Source of the DNA: Firmicutes bacterium UBA4845
GTDB taxonomy: Bacteria > Bacillota > Clostridia > Tissierellales > Sedimentibacteraceae
NCBI GenBank assembly: GCA_002399975.1
Contig: DHER01000036.1
Location: 34,904 to 98,903, forward strand
Reading direction: 5' to 3'
DNA: 64,000 bases
Shown here: piece after piece, positions 47,649-55,746 of the stretch
How positions within the stretch are numbered: position 1 is the stretch's first letter
Layout of the letters: the number at the start of each line of letters is the position of its first letter
Notes under the pieces: generated by a model
What the model saw: the letters and a program-made list of their open reading frames with translations, nothing else
Databases searched by the model: none
Told to the model about the DNA's origin: nothing
Program-made: the position numbers and the translations under genes

Positions 47649-47736
47649 TAAACTCACTCCTTTTCTCTTTAAAGAGGTCATTTCTTCTTATATATTCAGC
47701 TACTTTAGCTGGAATAAGTTCACCTATTTTTATCAT
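47638..47736 (-). CDS. Possible 32-aa leader peptide or small protein
   Basis: An ORF from ATG (47736) to TGA, preceded by GAGG 8 nt upstream, encodes MIKIGELIPAKVAEYIRRND and a basic tail. Its stop codon overlaps the start of the following gene by 11 bp, a typical translational-coupling arrangement. It lies between a terminator hairpin and the next gene. It could be a genuine small subunit or a leader. Confidence 0.45.
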   Translation of the reverse strand: MIKIGELIPAKVAEYIRRNDLFKEKRSEFNAE

Positions 47737-47781
47737 TAAATATACCTCATTTTCACAAAAAATGTAAACAACTTTTTTATT

Positions 47782-47812
47782 AAAAAGACGAGATATAAAT
47801 TCTCGTCTTTTT
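47782..47812 (-). terminator. Terminator hairpin inside the sigma-54 cluster
   Basis: AAAAAGACGAGA and TCTCGTCTTTTT are perfect 12-bp arms with a 7-base loop and a T-run on the minus strand. It lies just past the 340-aa gene and would reduce or end transcription before the small-gene module. Confidence 0.85.
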
Positions 47813-47819
47813 AAACTTA

Positions 47820-48842
47820 TTAAACTTCTAGATATTTCACTTGAACTAAATCAGATGCTTTATATCTCTTCGGCTCTTCAATGCCCGGAATAATTTCATG
47901 TGCTCTTTCAATTATTTCTTCTACTGATAATTTTTCAACATCTTCTGTCATCCATTCTTTTGTGCATCCGATACTTGCTAGTTCTATGAATGCATTTTCT
48001 TCTATATTTTCCATATCAGGTTTTATTCCCATATGTCTTGCTACTGATAAGATTGAAGGAGATGCTCCTATATCTCTTCCCGGAATCATTCCTGCTTCTA
48101 ATGCCTTTATAGTAGCTTTTGCTAATTCTGATTTATCAGATGCAATTATTGGAATATGACTCTTTAGGTATTGAGCGTATTCTTGAGAATTATGTGCTGT
48201 TTTACCACATTTCCATTGTCTGCGAGGCACTATACGACCATATTCTTCGCCTACAACCATTCCTATACCTACAGAAATAACTCCTCCTGTTCCACCAAGT
48301 TCAAGGTTTCCATCTCTCATAATTTCAAGCTGACCTGTTATTGGCAAAAGAAGTTCTTCCATATTTATATAATGCATCATTTCAGTACCTGAATTGTTAT
48401 TTCCGGCTCTTCCTGTTAATACTGCATTGTGAATTGGAATAATTTTTTTATTTGGGTCAGGACCCATATAAAGTTTTCTGCCCGGGAAATTTTTCTCCCA
48501 TTGTTTTAAATGAGGTTCTTCTTTAATTAGTTCTTCTGAATATGGTATTTCAACCATTTCCATATATCCAAAATCCTTATTTATTTTACCGTAATCAGAT
48601 GCAGCTATACAAAGCATTCCGCCGTCTAACATAAGACCGTTACTATTTGTTGTAGTTGCTGTCATATCAAACATATTTAATCCTGCAGGTCCAGGAATTT
48701 CAGCTGCAATTTTTTCACATGCTTCACGCTTTGTAAGACCACATGCTTTAACATCAGCATAATCAATAAATACTGCTGTAATTGGGATATATTTACCTTC
48801 TAACATTCCCTCAGGAATAATTCTATATTTTAATTTACTCAT
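47820..48842 (-). CDS. Unrecognised protein, putative large partner of the 127-aa protein
   Basis: A 340-aa protein that I cannot assign. The second of two adjacent ATGs has better spacing from AGGAGG. It is soluble, with no membrane segments. Conserved-looking stretches are GPAGLNMFDMTATTTNSNGLMLDGGM (near residue 50; quoted here in parts as GPAGLNMFDM and NSNGLMLDGG), HNAVLTGRAGNNNSGTEMMHYINMEE (HNAVLTGRAG and SGTEMMHY), and LGGTGGVISVGIGMVVGEEYGR. The glycine-rich loops, acidic residues and His/Cys positions look enzymatic. It is 16 bp after the 127-aa gene, and both follow two dehydrogenases and a racemase, so a step on a hydroxy- or keto-acid is likely (inference). Confidence 0.7.
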   Translation of the reverse strand: MSKLKYRIIPEGMLEGKYIPITAVFIDYADVKACGLTKREACEKIAAEIPGPAGLNMFDMTATTTNSNGLMLDGGMLCIAASDYGKINKDFGYMEMVEIPYSEELIKEEPHLKQWEKNFPGRKLYMGPDPNKKIIPIHNAVLTGRAGNNNSGTEMMHYINMEELLLPITGQLEIMRDGNLELGGTGGVISVGIGMVVGEEYGRIVPRRQWKCGKTAHNSQEYAQYLKSHIPIIASDKSELAKATIKALEAGMIPGRDIGASPSILSVARHMGIKPDMENIEENAFIELASIGCTKEWMTEDVEKLSVEEIIERAHEIIPGIEEPKRYKASDLVQVKYLEV

Positions 48843-48858
48843 CATCCGCCTCCTAAAA

Positions 48859-49242
48859 TTAATGTTTACCTATAGATGGTCTTCTATCTATAACGTCGGG
48901 ACAATCATGTATCAATACATCTTCAGTAGGGTGAAGAATGTTGATTGTTTCCAAAATTGCGTGTACAGGTTTCCCATCCTTGTCAAAGCCCCTAATAATA
49001 CAACTGTGCATTGATTCTGGAATACGAGGTATAACAGCGACTTCTACTTTATGTACATCATCATGTTTTACAATATCTTCAACAGCCCTTTCAATTCTAC
49101 CAGTTCTGTTTGATTGCATTTTTGCTGTTTTTAAATTCTCTAAACCTACTACATCGCATTCTTTATACTCAGAGCCCAATGTTGCAGCAATTTTTTTCAT
49201 TTTTCTAATGAACTCTGGCAATTTTGTATGCATTAATTTCAT
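48859..49242 (-). CDS. Unrecognised 127-aa protein, putative small partner of the 340-aa protein
   Basis: No family is recognised. The start has GGAG 8 nt upstream. The N-terminal half is helical and basic (LPEFIRKMKKIAATLG, AKMQSNRTGRIERAVEDIVKH); the C-terminal half is beta-rich with VEVAVIPRIPESMHSCIIRG and ends LIHDCPDVIDRRPSIGKH. Two cysteines with nearby histidines might bind a metal. The close spacing with the following gene suggests a two-subunit enzyme. Confidence 0.7.
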   Translation of the reverse strand: MKLMHTKLPEFIRKMKKIAATLGSEYKECDVVGLENLKTAKMQSNRTGRIERAVEDIVKHDDVHKVEVAVIPRIPESMHSCIIRGFDKDGKPVHAILETINILHPTEDVLIHDCPDVIDRRPSIGKH

Positions 49243-49344
49243 AACTTACACTCCTTTTTTGATATATTTATGTATATATACATATGTTTATGTTTTAAGA
49301 TTTTATTGATATATAAACATATGTCTATATTTTCAAATAATTTC

Positions 49345-50109
49345 TTAGTTAATTAAATATCCGCCATCTACATAAATTGTTTGTCCAACAACGTAATCTG
49401 AAGCAGGTGAAGCTAAGAATATAGCGGTACCTATTAAATCTTCAGGGAATCCAGTTCTTCCAAAAGGGATTCTTTCTTTAAATCTTCTTATATTATCAGG
49501 GTTTTCAAATATAGGCTTAGTCATTTCAGTTTCAAAATATCCAGGTCCAATAGCATTAACACTTATACTATATTGTGCTAACTCATGAGCCATAGCTTTT
49601 GTCATTTGTTTAACTCCACCCTTAGCAGCAACATAAGCTACCATGTTTTTAAGCCCTAATTCACTATTCAAAGAACATATATTGATTATTTTTCCTTTAA
49701 CATTTTTTTCAATCATCTGTTTAGCAACAGCTTGACCCATGAAGAAAACATATTTAAGCTGTACATCTAATACCTTGTCCCAATCTTCTTCAGTATATTC
49801 AATCATAGGTTTTCTGATATTTAGTCCAGCTCCATTAAGTAATATATCAACTTGACCAAATTCAGCAACCACTTTTTTTACTAACTCTTCACAAGCATTA
49901 ACAGAAGTTATGTCAGCTGCTATTCCTTTAACAACTCCACCGGTCTTGCTCATTATATCCTTAGCAGCAATATCTAAATCGCCTTGTTTTCGGCTGGCTA
50001 TTACCACATTAGCACCCGCTTGTGAAAATCCAGTTGCAATACCTTTGCATAAGCCCTTACTTCCTCCTACAACAATTGCCGTTTTTCCTTTTAAGGAGAA
50101 TAAATCCAT
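49345..50109 (-). CDS. Short-chain dehydrogenase/reductase, gluconate 5-dehydrogenase-like
   Basis: A 254-aa NAD(P)-dependent oxidoreductase. The cofactor loop is VVGGSKGLCKGIA near residue 13, the NNAG element appears as LLNGAGLNIRKP, and the catalytic triad is Ser in NICSLNSELG with Tyr-x3-Lys in AYVAAKGG near residue 155. DGGYLIN closes the protein. It most resembles the KduD/gluconate 5-dehydrogenase group acting on sugar acids or hydroxy acids. It lies between the Zn-alcohol dehydrogenase and the unknown pair. Confidence 0.88.
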   Translation of the reverse strand: MDLFSLKGKTAIVVGGSKGLCKGIATGFSQAGANVVIASRKQGDLDIAAKDIMSKTGGVVKGIAADITSVNACEELVKKVVAEFGQVDILLNGAGLNIRKPMIEYTEEDWDKVLDVQLKYVFFMGQAVAKQMIEKNVKGKIINICSLNSELGLKNMVAYVAAKGGVKQMTKAMAHELAQYSISVNAIGPGYFETEMTKPIFENPDNIRRFKERIPFGRTGFPEDLIGTAIFLASPASDYVVGQTIYVDGGYLIN

Positions 50110-50157
50110 TTACTTTTCCTCCAATTATTTTTATTTCAAGAATTAATTCCTTTATAA

Positions 50158-51186
50158 CTAATTCTTATTAACCACTGTTACTTTTATTAGACTTCCTGGA
50201 TCTTCTGACATTTGTTTCATAGTTTCCGGAAGTTCCTCTAATGATATTTGACGACTCAACAAAGGTGTAATATCCATCTTTCCTTCATTTAAAATATTAA
50301 CTACCTTTTTAAATTCATCAAATCCATATAAGAAAGATCCTTTTACCGTTAACTCTTTTGTAACAATTTTCTGCATTTCAACATCTATTATCTTAGAGCT
50401 GATACCAATCCATACAGCAGAACCACCGAATGTCAACACATCAATTCCTTGTTTTACAGTAGAGGCTACACCTACTGCTTCAGCCACAGCATCAAGACCT
50501 TTATTATTTGTTTCAGACATTATTATTTCTTGGAGATTATTTTTTGAAGGATTAATTACAACATCTGCACCCATTTGTTTTGCTATTTCTAAACGTGTAT
50601 CACTCAAATCAGATACAAATATTTTATTTGGATTCTGTATCTTAACACATGCCAATGCCAACAAACCAATTGTACCAGTACCTACTATAAGCACATCTTT
50701 TCCATTTAAATCTCCAAGATGTGCTATTGCTCTATAGGCAACAGCCAACGGTTCCATAATACTGCCTACTTCATAAGAAATGTTATCTTTAAGTTTGAAA
50801 CAAACTTTAGCAGGCACACAAATATATTCAGCAAATGCTCCATCAATGTCTAATACACCGAAAGCCCTTTTATTAAGACATAAATGATTATCACCTTTTT
50901 TACACATTTCACATTCACCACAAAAGTCTATTGGATATACTGCTACTCTGTCACCCAATGCTAAATTATCCACGCCCTCACCTAATTGAACTACTTCACC
51001 TGAGAATTCATGCCCCATAATAACCGGTGGAATTCTTCTTCCCGTAATTCCTAAGTAGCCATGAATATCGCTTCCGCATATTCCACATGCCCTTACTTTA
51101 AGTTTAACTTCATTAGCTTTTGGATAAACATCTGCAACATCTTTATAAGTCAAAATTTTCGGTCCTTCATATACAACTGCTTTCAT
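50158..51186 (-). CDS. Zinc-dependent medium-chain alcohol/polyol dehydrogenase
   Basis: A 342-aa dehydrogenase of the sorbitol/threonine dehydrogenase type. The catalytic zinc site is RACGICGSDIHG plus GHEFSGEV; the structural zinc site is CGECEMCKKGDNHLC near residue 92; the NAD fold is VLIVGTGTIGLLALACVK near residue 167, followed by VSDLSDTRLE with an Asp that favours NAD. It should oxidise a secondary hydroxyl group. It is second in the racemase operon. Confidence 0.9.
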   Translation of the reverse strand: MKAVVYEGPKILTYKDVADVYPKANEVKLKVRACGICGSDIHGYLGITGRRIPPVIMGHEFSGEVVQLGEGVDNLALGDRVAVYPIDFCGECEMCKKGDNHLCLNKRAFGVLDIDGAFAEYICVPAKVCFKLKDNISYEVGSIMEPLAVAYRAIAHLGDLNGKDVLIVGTGTIGLLALACVKIQNPNKIFVSDLSDTRLEIAKQMGADVVINPSKNNLQEIIMSETNNKGLDAVAEAVGVASTVKQGIDVLTFGGSAVWIGISSKIIDVEMQKIVTKELTVKGSFLYGFDEFKKVVNILNEGKMDITPLLSRQISLEELPETMKQMSEDPGSLIKVTVVNKN

Positions 51187-51269
51187 TATTATCTCCTTCA
51201 GTATTTAACCACTGTCGTTTATAATTTCTATATATTCAAAATATTTAATCCATAAATTTCAAATTAATT

Positions 51270-52535
51270 TTATAAATTTCCTGATTCATTAAATTCAAAC
51301 TCTTTTAATTCTCCGATTATATCAATATTTTCATTTGTTTTAAGTTCATCAACAAGTACTTCAGAAACATATATTTCACTTAAACTCAATGTATCTTTTA
51401 TTCTTGCAATCCTCAGCTTGTTTGGTTCTTCGGAACACACAGCTCTAATAGCCAGTTGTATTGCCAGCTTATCGCTTTCCATTGCTATAGGAATTCTTAC
51501 ACCATTAATTGCAATAGCAGTAATAGCATTTGTGTACATAGCCTCTGTCTCTAATTTGTTGAAAATTCTCTTTGTTGTAATATCAGATAGTCCTACACCA
51601 AATGCATTTGATCCGGATTCCTCAGATGTATCTAAAGTTACAATTTTATTTATACGGATTTCTTTGTTTTTATAGCCAATCATTCCCCTGCCTATAACAT
51701 TAGGGTCCATGCCGTTACCGCTGATATTTTTTCCTATCTCATCTACTATAAGTATATCAATGTCGTTGAACAAAAATCTTGGTAATTGTTTTTTTGACTT
51801 AGTAAGCAAATCTGCTTCAGCATCTGCAATTTCTGATGTTGGTAAAAATACTATTTCACTTGTTTCATCATAAGCATTTTCTAAAAGACCAATTCCAAAT
51901 ATTATATTAGAATGATTTAATGTATATCTAGCTATAGACTTAAGTCTTGGAACTGCTTTATCAAGTCCCATGGCATGCATTACCTGAGCGCCCTTATGAT
52001 TTCCTAAACCAATGACTATCATTTTATAGAGACCACTTTCAATATCTCCATCTAAATCTGTATGAGCCTTAATTCTGCCTAAAACTATAATACCATCTAG
52101 TTCACTAGCTATTTTATCATAATAAACAGGTAGACCTTCATCAGTAGTTCCAAGTTGCACTACTTCCATTCCAGCTCTTATTTCTGCACCCACAAATTCT
52201 TCTGTAACTCCAAGTCCCCTTATAAAGGCAGCCTGTCCTTCCGCAACTGCACCTCCGTGACTTCCCATACTTGGTAGTATAACAGGTGTAGCACCTTTAC
52301 TCTTTATATTATCACATACATACTTCACTATTTCTTTTAAGTTAGCAAGACCACGACTGCCAACAGTAACACCAATTGTCTGCCCTTTCTTAATTGTGCT
52401 TGCAATTTTTTCTTTTTGAAACTGTTTTTTAACTTCTTCTTCAATATTTTCAATTTTAGTATTATCAAAGCTTTGACGAATACGAACAAATTTAGGGATT
52501 TCAATATTGTCTAACATACTTCTTATAGCATCCAT
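51270..52535 (-). CDS. LarA-family nickel-pincer-nucleotide racemase/epimerase (divergent DUF2088 branch)
   Basis: A 421-aa protein of the LarA superfamily, whose members racemise or epimerise 2-hydroxy acids by hydride transfer to the NPN cofactor. The N-terminal nucleotide region reads GVTVGSRGLANLKE instead of the DHTRP of lactate racemase. The catalytic-His region is PSMGSHGGAVAEGQ, and GRIKAHTDLDGDIESGLYKM plus GNHKGAQVMHA carry the His and Lys expected to bind cofactor and nickel. Substrate is not predictable; it is not canonical lactate racemase. First gene behind a sigma-54 promoter; larBCE about 10 kb away could supply its cofactor. Confidence 0.85.
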   Translation of the reverse strand: MDAIRSMLDNIEIPKFVRIRQSFDNTKIENIEEEVKKQFQKEKIASTIKKGQTIGVTVGSRGLANLKEIVKYVCDNIKSKGATPVILPSMGSHGGAVAEGQAAFIRGLGVTEEFVGAEIRAGMEVVQLGTTDEGLPVYYDKIASELDGIIVLGRIKAHTDLDGDIESGLYKMIVIGLGNHKGAQVMHAMGLDKAVPRLKSIARYTLNHSNIIFGIGLLENAYDETSEIVFLPTSEIADAEADLLTKSKKQLPRFLFNDIDILIVDEIGKNISGNGMDPNVIGRGMIGYKNKEIRINKIVTLDTSEESGSNAFGVGLSDITTKRIFNKLETEAMYTNAITAIAINGVRIPIAMESDKLAIQLAIRAVCSEEPNKLRIARIKDTLSLSEIYVSEVLVDELKTNENIDIIGELKEFEFNESGNL

Positions 52536-52576
52536 TAACCAACCTTCTTCCTTTAATTCTACTTAACATAATACTT

Positions 52577-52593
52577 TGCATATTTTATGCCAA
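52577..52593 (-). promoter_or_regulatory. Sigma-54 (-24/-12) promoter of the racemase operon
   Basis: The minus strand reads TTGGCATAAAATATGCA with GG and GC exactly 10 bp apart, 41 bp before the racemase start. Confidence 0.75.
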
Positions 52594-52720
52594 AACGTTA
52601 TTTTTAAAGAACAAATTATATTTTAGATGATATTGATTTGAAATTATCACAATTTGTAAAAAATTAAATAATGAAACTTTAACGTAGAATGTTTGAAAAA
52701 TTATATATCGTTAAATAAAT

Positions 52721-52756
52721 TGTTGCATAACTGCAACTAATTGCATTTATGCAACA
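52721..52756. promoter_or_regulatory. Tandem sigma-54 activator sites upstream of the racemase operon
   Basis: TGTTGC-ATAACT-GCAACT (52721-52738) and AATTGC-ATTTAT-GCAACA (52739-52756) lie end to end, about 130-180 bp upstream of the -24/-12 promoter. They match the sites before nifJ and the dehydratase gene. Confidence 0.72.
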
Positions 52757-52763
52757 ACATTTA

Positions 52764-53381
52764 CTATATATATTTTTTTTCTCTTTCTAACAAAAGTAGA
52801 GTTGGTATTATACTGCATTTTCTTTCCCTTAATGGCATTAGCTTAAGTGGTACTACATTTAAACGATAATATAAATCCTCTCTAAACTTTCCCTCCTTAA
52901 CATGCTCTTCTAAATTCCGATTAGTAGCAGCAATAATTCTTACATCTACTTTTATTGGTTTATTACTACCTATTCTGGTAACTTCACCATCTTGCAGGGT
53001 TCTTAAAAGCTTAACCTGCATATTTAAAGGCATTTCACCAATTTCATCTAAAAATAATGTTCCATTGTTAGCAGCTTCGAATATACCTGCTTTTCCACCC
53101 TTAATGGCTCCAGTAAAAGAACCATCTGTATACCCAAAGAACTCAGATTCAATTAAATTTTCAGGAATTGCTCCACAATTTATTTTTATAAATGGTTTAT
53201 CTTTACGAATGCTATTATTATATATATACTTAGCTATTACCTCTTTTCCCGAACCTGTTTCTCCATAGATAATTATTGTTGTATCCACTCTAGCTGCCCT
53301 TTTAGCCAACAATAATAAATTAAGCATATTTTCATCTTCAGCAATTATATATTCATTATTTGTATTGCTTATAATTTTTAA
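52764..53381 (-). pseudogene. Remnant of a sigma-54-dependent activator (AAA core only)
   Basis: The fragment reads [17 protein letters not shown] and continues through GETGSGKEV (Walker A), [10 protein letters not shown] (sigma-54 contact loop), [10 protein letters not shown] (Walker B) to [16 protein letters not shown], then diverges at SIIPT and stops. It closely matches residues of about 160-335 of the intact activator at 57524-58909. The PAS sensor and DNA-binding domains are missing. It still sits where an activator gene would be, directly before the activator sites and the racemase operon. Confidence 0.88.
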
Positions 53382-53408
53382 CCATGTGCAAAAGGTTAAA
53401 ATTAATTT

Positions 53409-53846
53409 TCAATTATTTTTTAAATCCAACCCATTCTCGATAAGACGAATTCCTTTCATATTTCGATACACCAAAAATCCAAGTGGCAATAACAAAAGAG
53501 AAAATGCAATTCCTGTAGAAGGATTTAAAAAATATACAAAAACAGAAACTATAATGTCCATAATCATAAAACCAATAATTTTATTACGGTTTATCTTCAT
53601 TTTATTTCTTGCTAATAATAACTCACTATGAATCTCTTCCCTCTTTTTAGAACTCTTGACTGGTTGTATTTTAATTTCGTTAATCTCAGCTTTCTTTTCT
53701 CGTCTTCCAATGACAATTAACTTATATAGGTAGAACAAAGAGATTAGTACTGCTATAATCATACCAATATAATTTTTTCTCGAATAAGATAAGCTGGCTA
53801 AAACAGTACATGAAATAGCAGATATAATATAAAAACTATTTTTCAT
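53409..53846 (-). CDS. Small membrane protein of unknown function
   Basis: A 145-aa protein from the ATG at 53846, which has GGAGG 6 nt upstream (a longer frame exists but lacks support). Two hydrophobic helices (about residues 4-40), a basic cytoplasmic stretch (RREKKAEINEIKIQPVKSSK), and two more helices (about residues 88-128) give four membrane segments. No family is recognised. It lies between a transporter and an activator remnant, with a long gap on its upstream side. Confidence 0.65.
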   Translation of the reverse strand: MKNSFYIISAISCTVLASLSYSRKNYIGMIIAVLISLFYLYKLIVIGRREKKAEINEIKIQPVKSSKKREEIHSELLLARNKMKINRNKIIGFMIMDIIVSVFVYFLNPSTGIAFSLLLLPLGFLVYRNMKGIRLIENGLDLKNN

Positions 53847-53898
53847 AATTAACCTCCAGATTTTTAAGGATATGTTGTAAAAATTATAATTACTGATG

Positions 53899-53937
53899 AA
53901 AAAAGGGCAAGTTATCAAGTAGTAACTTGCCTTTTTT
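53899..53937 (-). terminator. Terminator after the Nramp-like transporter
   Basis: AAAAAAGGCAAGTTA pairs with TAACTTGCC-CTTTTTT (one bulged base), giving a strong hairpin with a T-run on the minus strand. Confidence 0.8.
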
Positions 53938-53990
53938 GTTAATCATCTGATTAAATCTTTTACTAATATTATAGTAAATTTTTGTTTTAA

Positions 53991-55463
53991 TTATGCCAAA
54001 CCAACAAATTTTGCAAAAGCATATAAACCAAGTATTAGCATAATTAAACTAAAGAATAAGATAGTAACATTCATTCCCTTGCTAAAATGATATTCTTTTG
54101 GTAATGCCTTCTTTTCTGTCCAAATCATAGCTAATCCCCAAACACCTAATGAGAATACACCACCCATTATAGATGCAAAAGAAACAACCTTTGTATATGA
54201 GAATCCTGACCAAATAAGAATCAATCCACCAATAAGAGAGTATGCACTTATAGCAATACGAATCTTATTGTAGTTTTCTTCTTTTGATAATCCTGGAAAA
54301 CTAGGTGCAAAACTTTCACGGAATGTAGAAGGATATACAGTTGTAACTAATGAAACTAAAGATCCAAAGAAGGTAATACCAATTGTGAGCTTATAGAAGA
54401 TAGCCAAAATTGGTGAAATTGTTGCAAAGAAATTTGCCTGATGTTGAATTATTTCATTATCATTTGGAATTAGCTGTAAGCCATTAGTTCCAAGAACAAC
54501 ATTACCTAATACCATAAATACAGTTCCAATTATGAACACCCCTATAAAAGATACCATATCATCTATTTTTGTTGCTTTCAACCAAGAATTTGCACGGTAC
54601 AAACTATCTTCATCTGTTGGCAACGGAATTATTTCGTTTTTATCTAATTGTCTTAACTGAGCCTGAATTTTTTCACAGTTTGGGTTTCCAAGAAGGCCCC
54701 ATTTTTTTTCACGAAGTGTACCAACATAACCAATATAATCATATGTTCCACCGCCAAGGGCTCCTAAATATGCAGCGAGCTCAACTAAAGGAGGATTTGA
54801 TGCAACATCTGGATATTTAGATACTATCCAGTCAGCATAATTACCTGGCATAGTAGGTATGATCATTCCTTTTATTACTTCTAACCACTCTGGCTTTACT
54901 GCTAGTACTGCTACAAATGAAAATACAACCATTGAAAGAACTATAACAGTAATAATCTTTTCCATTCTATCATAAGAAGCAATGAATAAAAGTGCAAATA
55001 TAATAACTGCAAATACTGTTGCTATTATTTTCTTATAAGCTATATCAATACCTAATACCCAACTAGCCCACTGCGCTAAAACGTTCATAAAACCAGATGC
55101 CCATGACGGGAATGAAATGAGCGCGATTGCTCCAAGAAATATTGCAAGCCAGTTCTTAGGTCCAGGCATAATTTGCCCCCAACGTGCAAACGGATGTTCA
55201 CCAGTTAAAGTAATATACTTTGCACCTGTATAAACTACAATACCTTTCATTATCGCTGTTAAAAGATATGTCCAAATTAAAATATAACCATAAATTGCGC
55301 CACCACGACTAGAAAAGAAAACTTCTCCATTTCCGATGGTACCCGCTGCCAAGATAACACCAGGCCCCATATAAGTTAAAAGATCCCTAAATTTACCTGA
55401 TGTTAATTCTTTATCGGGTTTCGGATAAGTAATATTTATAACATCATTTTTCGTGCTTATCAT
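53991..55463 (-). CDS. Nramp-related membrane transporter lacking the metal-binding DPGN motif
   Basis: A 490-aa protein with about eleven membrane helices. I chose the ATG at 55463, 7 nt after AAGGAG. The first helix begins GPGVILAAGTIGNGE; true Nramp manganese/iron transporters have GPG followed by DPGN at that point, so the aspartate and asparagine metal ligands are absent (GNGE instead). Helix 6 has LGALGGGTYDYIGYVG where a Met-Pro-His motif would be. The substrate is therefore probably not Mn2+ or Fe2+; a substrate of the neighbouring pathway is possible (inference). It is a single gene with its own terminator. Confidence 0.82.
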   Translation of the reverse strand: MISTKNDVINITYPKPDKELTSGKFRDLLTYMGPGVILAAGTIGNGEVFFSSRGGAIYGYILIWTYLLTAIMKGIVVYTGAKYITLTGEHPFARWGQIMPGPKNWLAIFLGAIALISFPSWASGFMNVLAQWASWVLGIDIAYKKIIATVFAVIIFALLFIASYDRMEKIITVIVLSMVVFSFVAVLAVKPEWLEVIKGMIIPTMPGNYADWIVSKYPDVASNPPLVELAAYLGALGGGTYDYIGYVGTLREKKWGLLGNPNCEKIQAQLRQLDKNEIIPLPTDEDSLYRANSWLKATKIDDMVSFIGVFIIGTVFMVLGNVVLGTNGLQLIPNDNEIIQHQANFFATISPILAIFYKLTIGITFFGSLVSLVTTVYPSTFRESFAPSFPGLSKEENYNKIRIAISAYSLIGGLILIWSGFSYTKVVSFASIMGGVFSLGVWGLAMIWTEKKALPKEYHFSKGMNVTILFFSLIMLILGLYAFAKFVGLA

Positions 55464-55568
55464 AATAGTGCTCCTTTTCATTTTAAATTTAATTGCAAGA
55501 AATATATTTTTTGTTTATTAGATTATTCCAACCTTACTATATTTCAGCTGTTATTTTATTTATGCAAA

Positions 55569-55724
55569 TTATCTTTTGTTGAAACAAAGTGCCTCAGCTG
55601 CTTTTGTATAATGATTATCTGAACTTATAATTAACTTTTTAGGACATTTCAAATTTTCATGTTCAACACAAGAACTAAGGCAACCACAGATTACTAAAAT
55701 TATATCATAGCTATTATTTATCAT
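55569..55724 (-). CDS. Possible 51-aa cysteine-rich small protein
   Basis: An ORF beginning MINNSYDIILVICGCLSSC and ending in CFNKR lies in the 283-bp gap after the dehydratase gene. The CGCxxxC motif followed by a further CP resembles metal- or cluster-binding ends of larger proteins, so it may be a gene remnant. The same frame stays open upstream into the end of the dehydratase gene. No clear ribosome-binding site is seen. Confidence 0.35.
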   Translation of the reverse strand: MINNSYDIILVICGCLSSCVEHENLKCPKKLIISSDNHYTKAAEALCFNKR

Positions 55725-55746
55725 TGCAGGTTCATAAGAATTTTCA

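Noticed and set aside
46158..49242. Identity as a D-proline reductase or glycine reductase operon
   Set aside because: The small genes, sigma-54 activator and Ser-Cys/Cys motifs recall pyruvoyl-type reductases, but I find no selenocysteine TGA in frame, no PrdA-like processing site I can trust, and no proline racemase sequence.
53409..53918. Upstream start for the small membrane protein
   Set aside because: The extra 24 residues lack a ribosome-binding site, while the internal ATG has GGAGG at ideal spacing.
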